Part shown: one piece after another, positions 1 to 7,900 of the stretch | Position numbering within the stretch: the stretch's first letter is position 1 | How the letters are laid out: each line of letters starts with the position of its first letter | Origin: an uncultured Atopobiaceae bacterium | GTDB lineage: Bacteria; Actinomycetota; Coriobacteriia; Coriobacteriales; Atopobiaceae | DNA length: 14,715 bases | Direction of reading: 5' to 3' | Assembly (NCBI GenBank): GCA_947581665.1 | Contig: CANPVI010000016.1 | Location: 1-14,715 of the forward strand | Notes under the pieces: model-generated | The model's input: the letters and a program-made list of their open reading frames with translations, nothing else | The model's database searches: none | What the model was told of the DNA's origin: nothing | Position numbers and translations under genes: made by a program

Positions 1-34
1 GATGGCGTCGAGCTTCAAGCGCACGGCGGCTGCC
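1..34 (-). repeat. Copy of an internal segment of the PIN toxin gene
   Basis: Bases 1-34 match 967-1000 at 31 of 34 positions, with the first 18 identical. On the minus strand both encode nearly the same peptide: AAAVRLKLDAI here and AAAERLKLDAI in the PIN protein, the part just before its last acidic motif. The copy is in the same reading frame as the HepT gene that runs into it. It is either the start of a second PIN gene, or a remnant of one, cut by the window edge. Seen directly in the bases; the cause (recombination between toxin loci) is inferred. Confidence 0.8.
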
Positions 35-405
35 CGCACTGGGCATCGTCTCGGTGAGATCCGCCCATTCATGTCATCGAGAATACCTTGGAGAGAGTCC
101 AAGTAATCATGAAGATCGTCGAAGACGATAGTGGCGATGCGCTCCCAGTCAATGCCGATGTAGTCATGCACGAGTCTATGGCGCAATCCCGCGACTTGTT
201 CCCAGGGGATGGCGGGGTAGCGCTCAACAAGCTCGTGCGATATGCGATTCGTGTCCTCTCCGATGAGGATGAGCGGGGTACTCACAAGCCATTGCGTAGT
301 TCGGTTTTCCAGAATGTCTTCGCGTGAGATCCCATGGGTGTGGATGAGCTCTTCAAGCTCGATGCCAACCGAGATTATGTGGTCTACGCGCTCGAGGTCA
401 TTCAT
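1..405 (-). CDS. hepT: HepT-type HEPN (DUF86) RNase toxin, runs off the left edge
   Basis: Reading leftwards from ATG at 405-403 gives MNDLERVDHIISVGIELEEL and continues open to base 1 (135 codons, no stop). Around residues 75-85 is GLRHRLVHDYIGID, which contains the HEPN signature R-x4-H-x-Y (Arg, His and Tyr all present). In this family Arg and His form the RNase site and the Tyr is the residue that the MntA partner modifies with AMP. Helical, charged stretches before and after fit the all-alpha HEPN fold. The start overlaps the stop of mntA by one base (TGATG), so the pair should be co-translated. HepT proteins usually end near residue 110-115. Here that point (about DDMNG) is passed, and the frame goes on into a segment resembling the C-terminal half of a PIN toxin. 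The tail is therefore probably foreign, and the true end is outside the window. Family assignment is fairly secure; activity is not shown. Confidence 0.78.
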   Translation of the reverse strand, partial: MNDLERVDHIISVGIELEELIHTHGISREDILENRTTQWLVSTPLILIGEDTNRISHELVERYPAIPWEQVAGLRHRLVHDYIGIDWERIATIVFDDLHDYLDSLQGILDDMNGRISPRRCPVRAAAVRLKLDAI

Positions 406-701
406 CAAAGAGCCACCAGATCCTGAAGGACGCTTTCCTTGAAGGCGCCGTCTTTCAGCTCGGAGATCTCGTATACGTCGACATCTTTTCCCGAGGCTTT
501 GTGGAGGCCTTCCGCGACACCGAACACATCCCAAGCGGTTGCGTCATCGCCTTCGAAGACGATGACGTCGATATCCGAGCGCGTAGTCGCCTCACCTCGT
601 GCATAGGAGCCAAAAAGTCCAGCTGAAGCCATGTGGTAGCGCTCAAGGAGCGGTCGAAGCATCATCCTGATCTCGTCTATCGTGTAGATCTTCTCGCTCA
701 T
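405..701 (-). CDS. mntA: MntA-type nucleotidyltransferase antitoxin (98 aa)
   Basis: The start is ATG at 701-699 (MSEKIYTIDEIRMMLRPLL), preceded by GAGGAAG seven to eight bases upstream. A longer in-frame opening to 806 has no comparable ribosome site and adds unmatched sequence. Residues about 29-45 hold GLFGSYARGEATTRSDIDV, the minimal nucleotidyltransferase signature GS-x10-D-x-D, with Gly-Ser and both metal-binding Asp residues present. A further Asp in KDVDVYE could be the third acidic residue. In known MntA-HepT pairs this enzyme adds AMP units from ATP to the Tyr of the HEPN toxin and so silences it. The length of about 98 residues is normal for the family. It overlaps the downstream hepT by one base. 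A stand-alone resistance-type nucleotidyltransferase is unlikely given the partner. Confidence 0.88.
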   Translation of the reverse strand: MSEKIYTIDEIRMMLRPLLERYHMASAGLFGSYARGEATTRSDIDVIVFEGDDATAWDVFGVAEGLHKASGKDVDVYEISELKDGAFKESVLQDLVAL

Positions 702-888
702 GCACTTCCTCGCCTCGAGAATGCGCGACACTCGCAATTCTATCTCGAAACGCTCGAATGCCCGCTGCCTACGGCGATCGGTGCTCTGCTCGCGCAGGAG
801 GCACAACGGGCCTGAGACTTCCCGGGCCCCCTCGCTCGCGCGGCCACGTGGACGAGGGCATGGAACCGACTCGTTTGCGAGAATTGCG
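702..888. other. Spacer between the two toxin-antitoxin modules
   Basis: This 187-base spacer shows no convincing gene. Read on the minus strand it follows the PIN stop (TAA at 891-889). It contains a six-base inverted repeat (829-834 with 853-858) with an 18-base loop and no T run, so it is not a good terminator. It also holds a plausible -10 box for mntA near 742-737. Readthrough from the upstream module cannot be excluded. Confidence 0.5.
737..742 (-). promoter_or_regulatory. Possible -10 box for mntA-hepT
   Basis: On the minus strand the hexamer TAGAAT differs from TATAAT at one position and lies about 36 bases before the mntA ATG, leaving room for a short leader with the GAGGAAG ribosome site. 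No good -35 box sits 16-18 bases further upstream, so this is a weak candidate. Confidence 0.3.
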
Positions 889-1323
889 TTATCGCTGCTG
901 AACGAGCTCGGCGGGGGAGAGCACGGGGACTGGCGAATCCCTGAACCCGGTTGCGTCGCGGGTGACGATGGCGTCGAGCTTCAACCGCTCGGCGGCGGCC
1001 ATGAGCAGGCCGTCTTCGAAATCGGCGTAGTCCCTCGCCAGGGAGACGTCGACATCGGAGGCAGCCGCGTCCACCACGACCACGAGTCGCAAGAGCTTGC
1101 GGAGCAGCTGCGATGCCTCCTCCTTGGAATGGAGGGACGAACTCATGAGGTAGTGGATATCCGAGACCTGCTTCACCGTGACGACGAGCAAGACGACATC
1201 GCGAATCGCCGTCTCGAAGATGGCCAGCGCGTCGTCGAGGAATGGCTCGCGCAATTGCAGAAGATCCACCACGACGTTGGAATCGACGAGGAGCTTCCGC
1301 GACTTCCTCGAGTGGGGCCTCAC
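889..1323 (-). CDS. vapC: PIN-domain RNase toxin, VapC type (144 aa)
   Basis: The protein starts VRPHSRKSRKLLVDSNVVVD. LLVDSNVVVDLL carries the first catalytic Asp at the end of the first strand. The middle has KQVSDIHYLM, typical of the second acidic region. Near the C-terminus comes DYADFEDGLLMAAAERLKLD followed by AIVTRDATGF, with the remaining Asp residues. PIN toxins use these acids to hold metal and cut RNA; VapC members mostly cut tRNA or rRNA. I choose GTG at 1323-1321 because its GTGA overlaps the TGA stop of the antitoxin by four bases, a usual arrangement in such operons, and because 144 residues is a normal length. An ATG at 1380 would need a long, unmatched N-terminal extension inside the antitoxin gene. 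There is no strong ribosome site, so translation probably depends on coupling. The RNA target is unknown. Confidence 0.85.
   Translation of the reverse strand: MRPHSRKSRKLLVDSNVVVDLLQLREPFLDDALAIFETAIRDVVLLVVTVKQVSDIHYLMSSSLHSKEEASQLLRKLLRLVVVVDAAASDVDVSLARDYADFEDGLLMAAAERLKLDAIVTRDATGFRDSPVPVLSPAELVQQR
967..1000 (-). repeat. Source copy of the duplicated PIN gene segment
   Basis: This part of the PIN gene is the partner of the 34-base stretch at the left edge (31 of 34 bases alike). It encodes AAAERLKLDAI, a conserved helix-strand element of the PIN fold. Confidence 0.8.
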
Positions 1324-1568
1324 AGGCTCGCAGCGCGCTTGGCCTTGGCATCCTCGATGGTCATCGTGGTGTCGAGGCATCCCACGAGCTCGTCTCGGAG
1401 CAAGCGGCGCTCATCTACGGCGGCTGTCAGACGCGCGATGACGTGCCCGCCCTGAGCGATGAGCACATCCTCCTCGCTCACTTTCTCGAGGTAGCGGTCC
1501 AAATTCTTCCTGAGCTCCGTCACCGTGACGTCCATGATCGAAGCGCTCCCATCAACCGTGTGCAGCAT
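1320..1568 (-). CDS. Phd/YefM-type antitoxin (82 aa, or 71 from an inner start)
   Basis: The core MDVTVTELRKNLDRYLEKV, then EDVLIAQGGHVIARLTAA, is the N-terminal DNA-binding and dimer domain of the Phd/YefM antitoxin family. The charged C-terminal part (DERRLLRDELVGCLD onward) would wrap and block the toxin. Two starts are possible. ATG at 1568 has TAGAGGA ending seven bases before it. ATG at 1535 has GGGAG ten bases before it and begins at the usual family N-terminus (MDVTVTE). I list the outer one for its better ribosome site, but the inner one is nearly as likely. The gene overlaps the PIN toxin by four bases, making a compact antitoxin-first operon. Such antitoxins normally repress their own promoter, which would lie in 1569-1620; I could not find a clear operator palindrome there. 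Confidence 0.85.
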   Translation of the reverse strand: MLHTVDGSASIMDVTVTELRKNLDRYLEKVSEEDVLIAQGGHVIARLTAAVDERRLLRDELVGCLDTTMTIEDAKAKRAASL

Positions 1569-1730
1569 GCGATTCCTCTAGACGATAGTACGAGCGACGT
1601 CATCTGGTGCGCCCGCCGTACGCGTCCTCCCAGCTGCGGGTTTGCGTCTTGCATCGATATGTTGGCATGACTAAAGTCTACGTAATGCTTCTAGGAGCAG
1701 GTCACCGCAACCGCAAGGAAGAGCACTGCC
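1569..1730. promoter_or_regulatory. Divergent intergenic region with a weak plus-strand promoter
   Basis: This spacer separates the leftward toxin-antitoxin operon from the rightward surface-protein gene, so it should hold both promoters. On the plus strand the best -35-like hexamer is TTGGCA at 1662-1667 (one mismatch to TTGACA), but the -10 options 15-17 bases on (TAATGC, AATGCT) are poor. A second pair, TTGCAT at 1649-1654 with TAAAGT at 1672-1677, has a 17-base spacer and moderate matches. On the minus strand TACTAT at 1591-1586 is a possible -10 for the antitoxin gene. None is strong. No coding sequence is supported here. Confidence 0.35.
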
Positions 1731-1874
1731 ATGAATGAGGCCTTGTCTACTCTCGGCTGCGTGAGCAGCCGTTTTGTGGCGGGGGGGGGGCACTCACCAG
1801 CCCTTTCCAGCCTGATCGACCGTAAAACCGGCACCGCGCGATGCCGCGCCTCCAGCGAGGTGGCGGCATGGTAG
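1731..1874 (+). CDS. Leader ORF of 47 codons overlapping the start of the giant surface gene
   Basis: ATG at 1731 follows AAGGAAGAG (1715-1723), a fair ribosome site. The frame encodes MNEALSTLGCVSSRFVAGGG, continues HSPALSSLIDRKTGT, and ends EVAAW with TAG at 1872-1874. The peptide resembles nothing I know and has no signal or membrane segment. What makes it notable is its layout. Codons 17-20 are built from a run of ten G. The frame passes through the hairpin that hides the next ribosome site. Its stop lies four bases after the ATG of the giant gene, giving a seven-base overlap. With one extra G the frame would stop at TAA 1823-1825; with one fewer, at TGA 1813-1815. Both stops come before the hairpin. 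I infer a coupling or switch role for its translation rather than for its peptide. It may also be a chance ORF. Confidence 0.42.
   Translation: MNEALSTLGCVSSRFVAGGGHSPALSSLIDRKTGTARCRASSEVAAW
1754..1775 (+). terminator. GNRA-loop hairpin with T4: attenuator or weak terminator
   Basis: CGGCTGC (1754-1760) pairs perfectly with GCAGCCG (1765-1771) around a GTGA tetraloop, which is a stable GNRA loop, and TTTT follows at 1772-1775. This is the shape of an intrinsic terminator with a short T run. It sits inside the leader ORF (codons 8-15) and upstream of the giant gene, so it could attenuate transcription unless a translating ribosome covers it. No plus-strand gene lies upstream in the window that it could simply terminate. 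Confidence 0.45.
1781..1790 (+). repeat. Poly-G tract, ten G
   Basis: This is a run of exactly ten G flanked by C on both sides. Homopolymers of this length are prone to slipped-strand changes and serve as on/off switches in surface genes of several bacteria. It lies 77 bases before the giant gene's ATG and inside the leader ORF. The length as given may also carry sequencing error. Confidence 0.9.
1843..1867 (+). promoter_or_regulatory. Hairpin that buries the ribosome site of the giant gene
   Basis: GCCGC (1843-1847) pairs with GCGGC (1863-1867), and GCCTC (1848-1852) pairs with GAGGT (1857-1861, one G-T wobble). The loop is CAGC (1853-1856) and one G (1862) is bulged. The 3' arm contains GAGGTG, the only good ribosome site for the ATG at 1868, and the stem ends at the base before that ATG. 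In RNA this ten-pair stem should keep the start closed unless a ribosome or factor opens it. Confidence 0.55.
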
Positions 1875-1999
1875 ACAAGCTCAAGCACGGCCTCAGCGCC
1901 GCCTGGCTCAAGCACAAGGCGCTCACCCTCGTCATCGCCATCGCAACCGCCATCGCCGCCCTCGGCGGCTCGCTTGCCGTGGTGACTGCGGCTCTCGCG
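1868..1999 (+). other. Signal peptide of the giant surface protein
   Basis: Residues 1-44: a basic start (MVDKLKHGLSAAWLKHK), a long hydrophobic core (ALTLVIAIATAIAALGG, then SLAVVTAA) and a likely signal peptidase I site ALA/DEP after residue 44. The long basic region and the absence of a lipobox Cys point to the general secretory route and not a lipoprotein. Confidence 0.85.
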
Positions 2000-4900
2000 G
2001 ACGAACCCTCGACTACTGTCTATTGGGCGCTGTACGAGATAACCGATACGGCAAAAACGCCTGGTTACACCGGGAGCGAAGACCCGCTTGTCCTGGTCTT
2101 CGGCAACAACGCATTGGGCACGACCTACACCAGCGCCAAGTACGGAGGGGAACTCAATCAGCCGACGCCGACTAATGACAAAGCCGTCAGCGGCACATGG
2201 GATACGACGGCAACTTTCAATGTCGACCGGTTCCACCCCGACTGGTATGACTACAGGGAGCGCGTTTACGCGATCAAAACCGATGGCTTTACGTATACGC
2301 CAGGTCCTGGCATTGGTGCCGGGAAGGCAACCATTTCGATCGGTTCCTCTAGCAGTCCAGGCCGTCTGGATTACGTTTTCTTGAAGCACAACAATCTGAG
2401 GGACATATCCGGGCTTGCGGCATGGGACGTTTCCCACGTCCAAGAGATGAGAGGCACGTTCAGCACCTGCTCGTCTTTGATGAACTTGGCTCCAATAGCA
2501 AATTGGGACGTATCTGCAGCAAAGTATGCGACGTACCTGTTCGGTTCGTGCTCATCGCTCAGCGACCTCACGAGCTTGAGCGGATGGCAATTCAAATCGC
2601 TCACCTCTACGGAAAGAATGTTTTATCGATGCACTTCGCTCACGTCGCTCGACGGGCTGCAAAACTGGCTTAAGGCGTCCGGCAACATTGTGAAACTGGA
2701 TAGGATGTTCCAAGATTGTGCCGGACTTAGCGATGTGTCTGCAATCTCTGAGTGGAATGTAGGGGGGATCACATCGCTCCAAAGGATGTTTTACGGATGC
2801 AAATCCCTCAAGACGGTTAATTTCTGGGACTGGCAACCGGCGGGCACTTGCAACCTCACAAGCATGTTCAACGGATGCACAAGCCTCGAAACAATTTATT
2901 GCAAAGAATCCTGGACATCGGGCGCATCGGGTAATCGATGCTTCGCATCTTGCACGAAGCTCACATCCCAATCGAGCGGGCAATGCTACGACGCATCGAA
3001 GCAGGGCGGCGACATGTGCAACCCCGATACTGGGTACTTCACCGGTGCAGTGGGCGTGCAGCCGCTCGAGCGCACCTACAACGGGAGCGAGCAGCTCTGC
3101 GTCCCCAGCTGGTCGTATAGCCTAAAGGGTGCGTACTCCGACACCAACTCAACCAAGCCCGAAGGATCGACGACGTTCTACAAGATATCCGAAGACACCG
3201 TTGAGCCTTCCACGACTGGAGCCCTGGGCTCATCCTGCACCCTGGGGAAGAAAGAGGGCACAAAGACCGCCAACGGGGCCGCGTACGCGACCCATGCAGG
3301 GGATTACACCGTCAACGCGAGCATCAACTTCGGCGACGATGGTGTCCCGACTGACTTTCAAGGCCTTATTGGCTTCGTGGTGAGGGATACGTCGGGCAAT
3401 AAGACGACCGAGGAATCCGATCCACAACAAACTAAAGGCCAAGACTTCGAAGTCCCCTTCACCATCGCAAAGGCCGATTCAACGATCAAGGTCCTGAACG
3501 AGGACGGCAGCGAGTTCTCTGACGGCACCTTTGCCCTCAAGGAAGGAGCTTCGAAGAAGTTCAAACTCCAGGTGACCTATGAGAACGCAGACGGCGAAGA
3601 TGCGCCCTATAAGACGCTGTTGACGGACTCCTTCTCGGCATCCGGCACGAAACTCAGTGCGACGTTCGATGCTGTGCCGGGGGATTCCAGCTCCATCTAC
3701 ATGACCGTGACGGCGGAGGATGGAGCGAGCGAGGGAAACCTGACCATCAACTTCAACGGCAACGACGACCTCAAGGGAAGTAACAAGTCTCTGACGACCA
3801 GCATCACGTCTGCGACTATCTACGACTGGGCCGTGTACGAGATCAAGAGTGGCGCTGCGTCGTTAAGCGGCGCAGGAAGTCCCTATTTGCTCGTGTTCAG
3901 CGCAGGGGGGCCGACGGGGGATGACTACAAGAGCGTCAACAAGTACGAGATAGGAACGAAGATCGCCAGCGGCACGTGGGATACCACTGTGCAGGCTGAA
4001 GGTATTGGTAAGGTGCCGTGGAAGGATTACTCAGCTCGCATTTTCGCAATCGAAACCAGTGGTTACAATCCCTCCGCGTCATCGGACGCAAAGCTGCTGA
4101 AGGTCGGTTCGGACACTCAGCCCGGCTATGCGGATTACCTCTTCGCCAAGTGTGAGCAACTTCGAGATGCCTCTGGTCTCGCGTGCTGGGATATGTCCGA
4201 TGTCGTCAATGCGAGGTACTGCTTTTTCAACTGCAAGGTGCTTCAGGACATCGAACCGATCGGCTCCTGGTTCAGTGGCGAGAACAAACTCACGAATATG
4301 AGCAACCTTTTCTACGGCTGCTCAAAGCTCAAGAACTGCGAGCCCATGAGTGCGTGGAACGTGTCTCAAGTCAACAACATGGAGAGCGCGTTTCAAGTCT
4401 GCACGAGCCTTGAATACCTGAACATATGGGATTGGAAGCCGGCCGCCGATGCGAACGTGACAAAAACGTTCAACGGCTGCACAAATCTCAAGACGATCTA
4501 CTGCGAGAACGGATGGGATGCCCAGAGCAGCGTAAACACCTTCGCCAATAGCACGATGCTAAGCTCGCAATCGAGCGGCATCGTCTACAGCAGTCCGTAC
4601 GATGGCTCCCTGTGCAACCCCGAGACGGGGTACTTCACGAATGCCATTCGCGTGCAGCCCTTCGAGCGCACGTATAACGGCTCCGAGCAGGTGTGCGTGC
4701 CGAGCTGGTCGTGGAACGAGAAGGGCCTGAACAAGAACGAGAGCGCCCCGTTGCCTGCCGGCGCGACCAAGTTCTACACGCTCGAAGACCCCGTCGCCCT
4801 CGGCTCCGAGAATCCCGGGCAGTCGGACGGAGCGGAGTGTAAGGACGAGAAGGCCTACGCCACGCACGCGGGCAACTACACGGTGAAGGCCAAGATCAAC

Positions 4901-7900
4901 TTCAACAATACCAACGGCGTGCCGACCGCCCTCAAGGGCAAGATCGGCTTCGTGGGCCAGAGCGTGGCGAACTCCGAATGTACCGTGCCGTTCTCGATCA
5001 CGCAGGCTAGGCCCACCATCAAGGTGACGTGCGACGGCACGGACATCGCAAGCTCCGGCCTGGCGCTCGACAAAGGGGTTTCCAAGACCATCCAAGTTAC
5101 GGTGACCTACGCAGGCGCCAGCGGCGAGGCGAAGATCGATCCGCTCACAACCGCGGACTTCACCGTCACCCCAGATTCGGGCTTGGACGTGACTGAGCAA
5201 AGTGCGTCGGGGGAGACCTATTCGTTCAGCGTAACCGCCAAAAGCAACGGGGCGCACACCCTCACCGTCAAGTTCAACGATAGGGATACAAACAAGGACT
5301 TCGAGACCGCCGAATGGTCGACGACCATTTCGGTCACGACGGCCATTGACGTTCCCGAAGCCCTTGATCCGGTCTACAACGGCAAGAAGCAGACGGGCGT
5401 TGCGGCAGGCGAGGGATACTCCCTTAGCAACGTAAGGCTAGATTTGGGCAGTGGGCGCGATAACACGCGCGGCATCGACGAGTCTGGCAATGCCTACGCG
5501 ACGACGGCCGGCGGATACAAGGTGACGGCGAAGCTCCAGTCTGGATACAAGTGGAGCGATGGCTATGCCAACGATACGCGCGTCATCGATTTCTCCATCA
5601 AGAAGGCCAATGCGAAGATCGAGGTAACGAGCCCCGCCGGTGGCGGTGCGCTCACGCTCTACGTGGGCGATGCGACTGGCAAGGATCTCGCCTTCAAGGT
5701 GACGTTTAAGGATGGCACGTCACTACCCGATGAGGTGAGAGACGAGGACGGTCCGCGTGTCTACAGCGTCACCGGCGTTGCGCAGGTTGGCAGGCTTGAA
5801 AAGAGCTCTGACGGCAACTACGCGACGAAGGTTACGCCACAGGCGAAGGGCGCGGGAACTCTAGGCATAGAATTCGGCAATAGTGCTCGGGCGAAGGGGG
5901 ACTTCGATCTCTCGACAGAGCACCCGAATGTCGTCGTGAAGGACGTGTGGGCGAAGAGTCCCGCTGGCTCGACGTATAACGGTGCGGAGCAAACCTTTGC
6001 TTGCGTGCCGAGCGGCTATGACGCGGACGAGGTCGAGCTTTCCAACCTCTCGCGCGAGGGCGGCGACCTGAAGGGCGCCACGATCGAAGGTACGACGGTG
6101 AAGGCCACGCACGCGGGCACGTACACCGTCACGGCAAAGCTCAAGAACGCCGCGTCCGGTGCCTGCTGGCACGATGGCACGACCGGCGACAAGACCCTCA
6201 CCTTCACCATCGCGCAGGCGAAGGCGGCGCTGGATCGCCTCACTGACTTAATACTCGAGGCTGGATCGTCCTACTCGCGAGGTGTCGGGATCAGCTTGAC
6301 ACCTACGCAACGTGTTACTGCTAGGTTCAAAGACGGCGATGTGAAGGCGGTGGAAGTCAAAGACGGCAAGGTTGTCGAAGATAGCAATCTTGGGCTTACC
6401 CTCAACTATCGCTCCAGCTCTAACGGTTTCAGTTTCATAACGCAGCCGAAGTGGGGAGAGCAACCGACAAACAACCCGGCGACGGTACAAGTCTCGTTTG
6501 AAGGCAACGATGATATCGAGCCTGCGGAACCTCAAACATTCCAAGTAACCGTCAAGACGCACGGCGTGACATATAACGCAAATGACGGTACTAGGAAAGA
6601 TGCCGAAAGCCTCGTCGACAGCACGCGCTATGTGAGGGGCGAAACCGTCACGCTGCTTGCAAAAGAACAGGTGGACGCTGCGCTCACCGGGCCCAAGTCT
6701 GGCGATCTCTCCACCGTGTTCCTCGGGTGGACGAAGGAAACGAGCCCGGCGATCGTGACGAAGGCGGGGCCGAAGCCAAAGCTCGAGAACGCGAAGCTCA
6801 CGATGAATGATGAGGACGTCACCCTTTACGCCGTCTGGGGCACCGACACAGATGGCGACGGCACGGCCGACGTCGACGAAAGGGACAAGTACACCCTCAC
6901 GTACGACGCGAACGGCGGCAGCAATCCGCCTTCGAGGGTCGAGGGACTGCTCAACAAGGAGAAGGTCGTCCTCACCTCCGAAGGCCCGACCGGCAAGCCC
7001 TCGCCTGATGGCGAGCATGCCGGCGCGGACATCCTCTTCGTCGGCTGGAATGCCACGAAGGCATCGAAGGTCTACGACAAGAACGACAGTAAAGCCACAG
7101 TAGAGAAGGGCCTGCTCAAAGGCGGTTCGACCTACGAAATGCCGGATCAGAACGTGACGCTCTATGCCACTTGGGCCTACGACGAGAACAAGAACGGCAC
7201 GCCGGACTACGGCGAGGACAAGGTCCATCTCCAGTATAAATACGGTACCGTGAGCAGGCCTAATAGCTTGCAGGATCAGTACTACTTGTACTCGACGGAC
7301 TCGGTGCCGAACATCGTTGAGCTCTGGAAGGACCCCCACGCAGGCACTGCGGCAGCATGGCACAAGGGCGAGGGGAGCGGCCGCGCGGTCTTCTTGGGCT
7401 GGTCGGAGTCGGGCAACGGCACGGAGGTCTATCAGGAAAAACCAGATGACGGCATTATCGTCACCAAAGTGACGATGCCCAAGGCGGGTCCGTCGAAGAC
7501 CGTCTACGCCGTGTGGGCAGCGGATAAGAACGCCAACGGCAAGCCCGACTACGACGATCCTTGGATCACGATGACGTTCGACGCGAACAAGGCCGAGAGC
7601 CCGTCGAAGCTCGCGGCCACGACGGGGCTCGAAGCGGTGCCCGGTATCGACAACCAGTTCAAGGCGCTCGACGGCACCTCGGTCACGTTGCCCACGCCCA
7701 ATCCCACGTGGAAGCGCGCGGCCGATGACAATGGCCACGCGCCGACCTTCGCCGGCTGGAGCACGACGAAGCAGGAAGGCGTCTTCGACCAGGACGGCAA
7801 GAGCGGCGACGTAGCCATCCGAAGCGTCCTGGTGGGTCTCAATGAATTCGGCCACTACGAGGTGAGCGAGTCCGGATCCGGCGTGGAGCGCAATGCCGTG

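Noticed and set aside
88..327. Plus-strand ORF of 79 codons at the left end
   Set aside because: Antisense to the HepT gene, whose R-x4-H-x-Y motif and coupling to mntA are much stronger evidence.
829..858. Rho-independent terminator after the PIN toxin gene
   Set aside because: Only a six-base stem with a long loop and no T run on either strand.
740..1351. Minus-strand open frame of 203 codons overlapping the PIN gene in another frame
   Set aside because: Arg/Ala-rich shadow; the PIN frame holds the real catalytic motifs and the operon overlap.
700..1455. Plus-strand open frame of 251 codons across the PIN/antitoxin genes
   Set aside because: Opposite two well-supported toxin-antitoxin genes; its Arg/Ser/His-rich translation matches no family.
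1781..1790. G-quadruplex in the leader
   Set aside because: A single G run with no further G tracts close by on the same strand cannot form a normal intramolecular quadruplex; slippage is the better reading.
1600..1867. Known riboswitch (such as a cyclic-di-GMP type) in the leader
   Set aside because: I looked for the conserved cores of common aptamers and did not find them; the structures seen are simple hairpins.
1691..2443. Minus-strand open frame of 250 codons opposite the leader and the signal peptide
   Set aside because: No recognisable domain or ribosome site, and it is antisense to a convincing signal peptide and BspA region.
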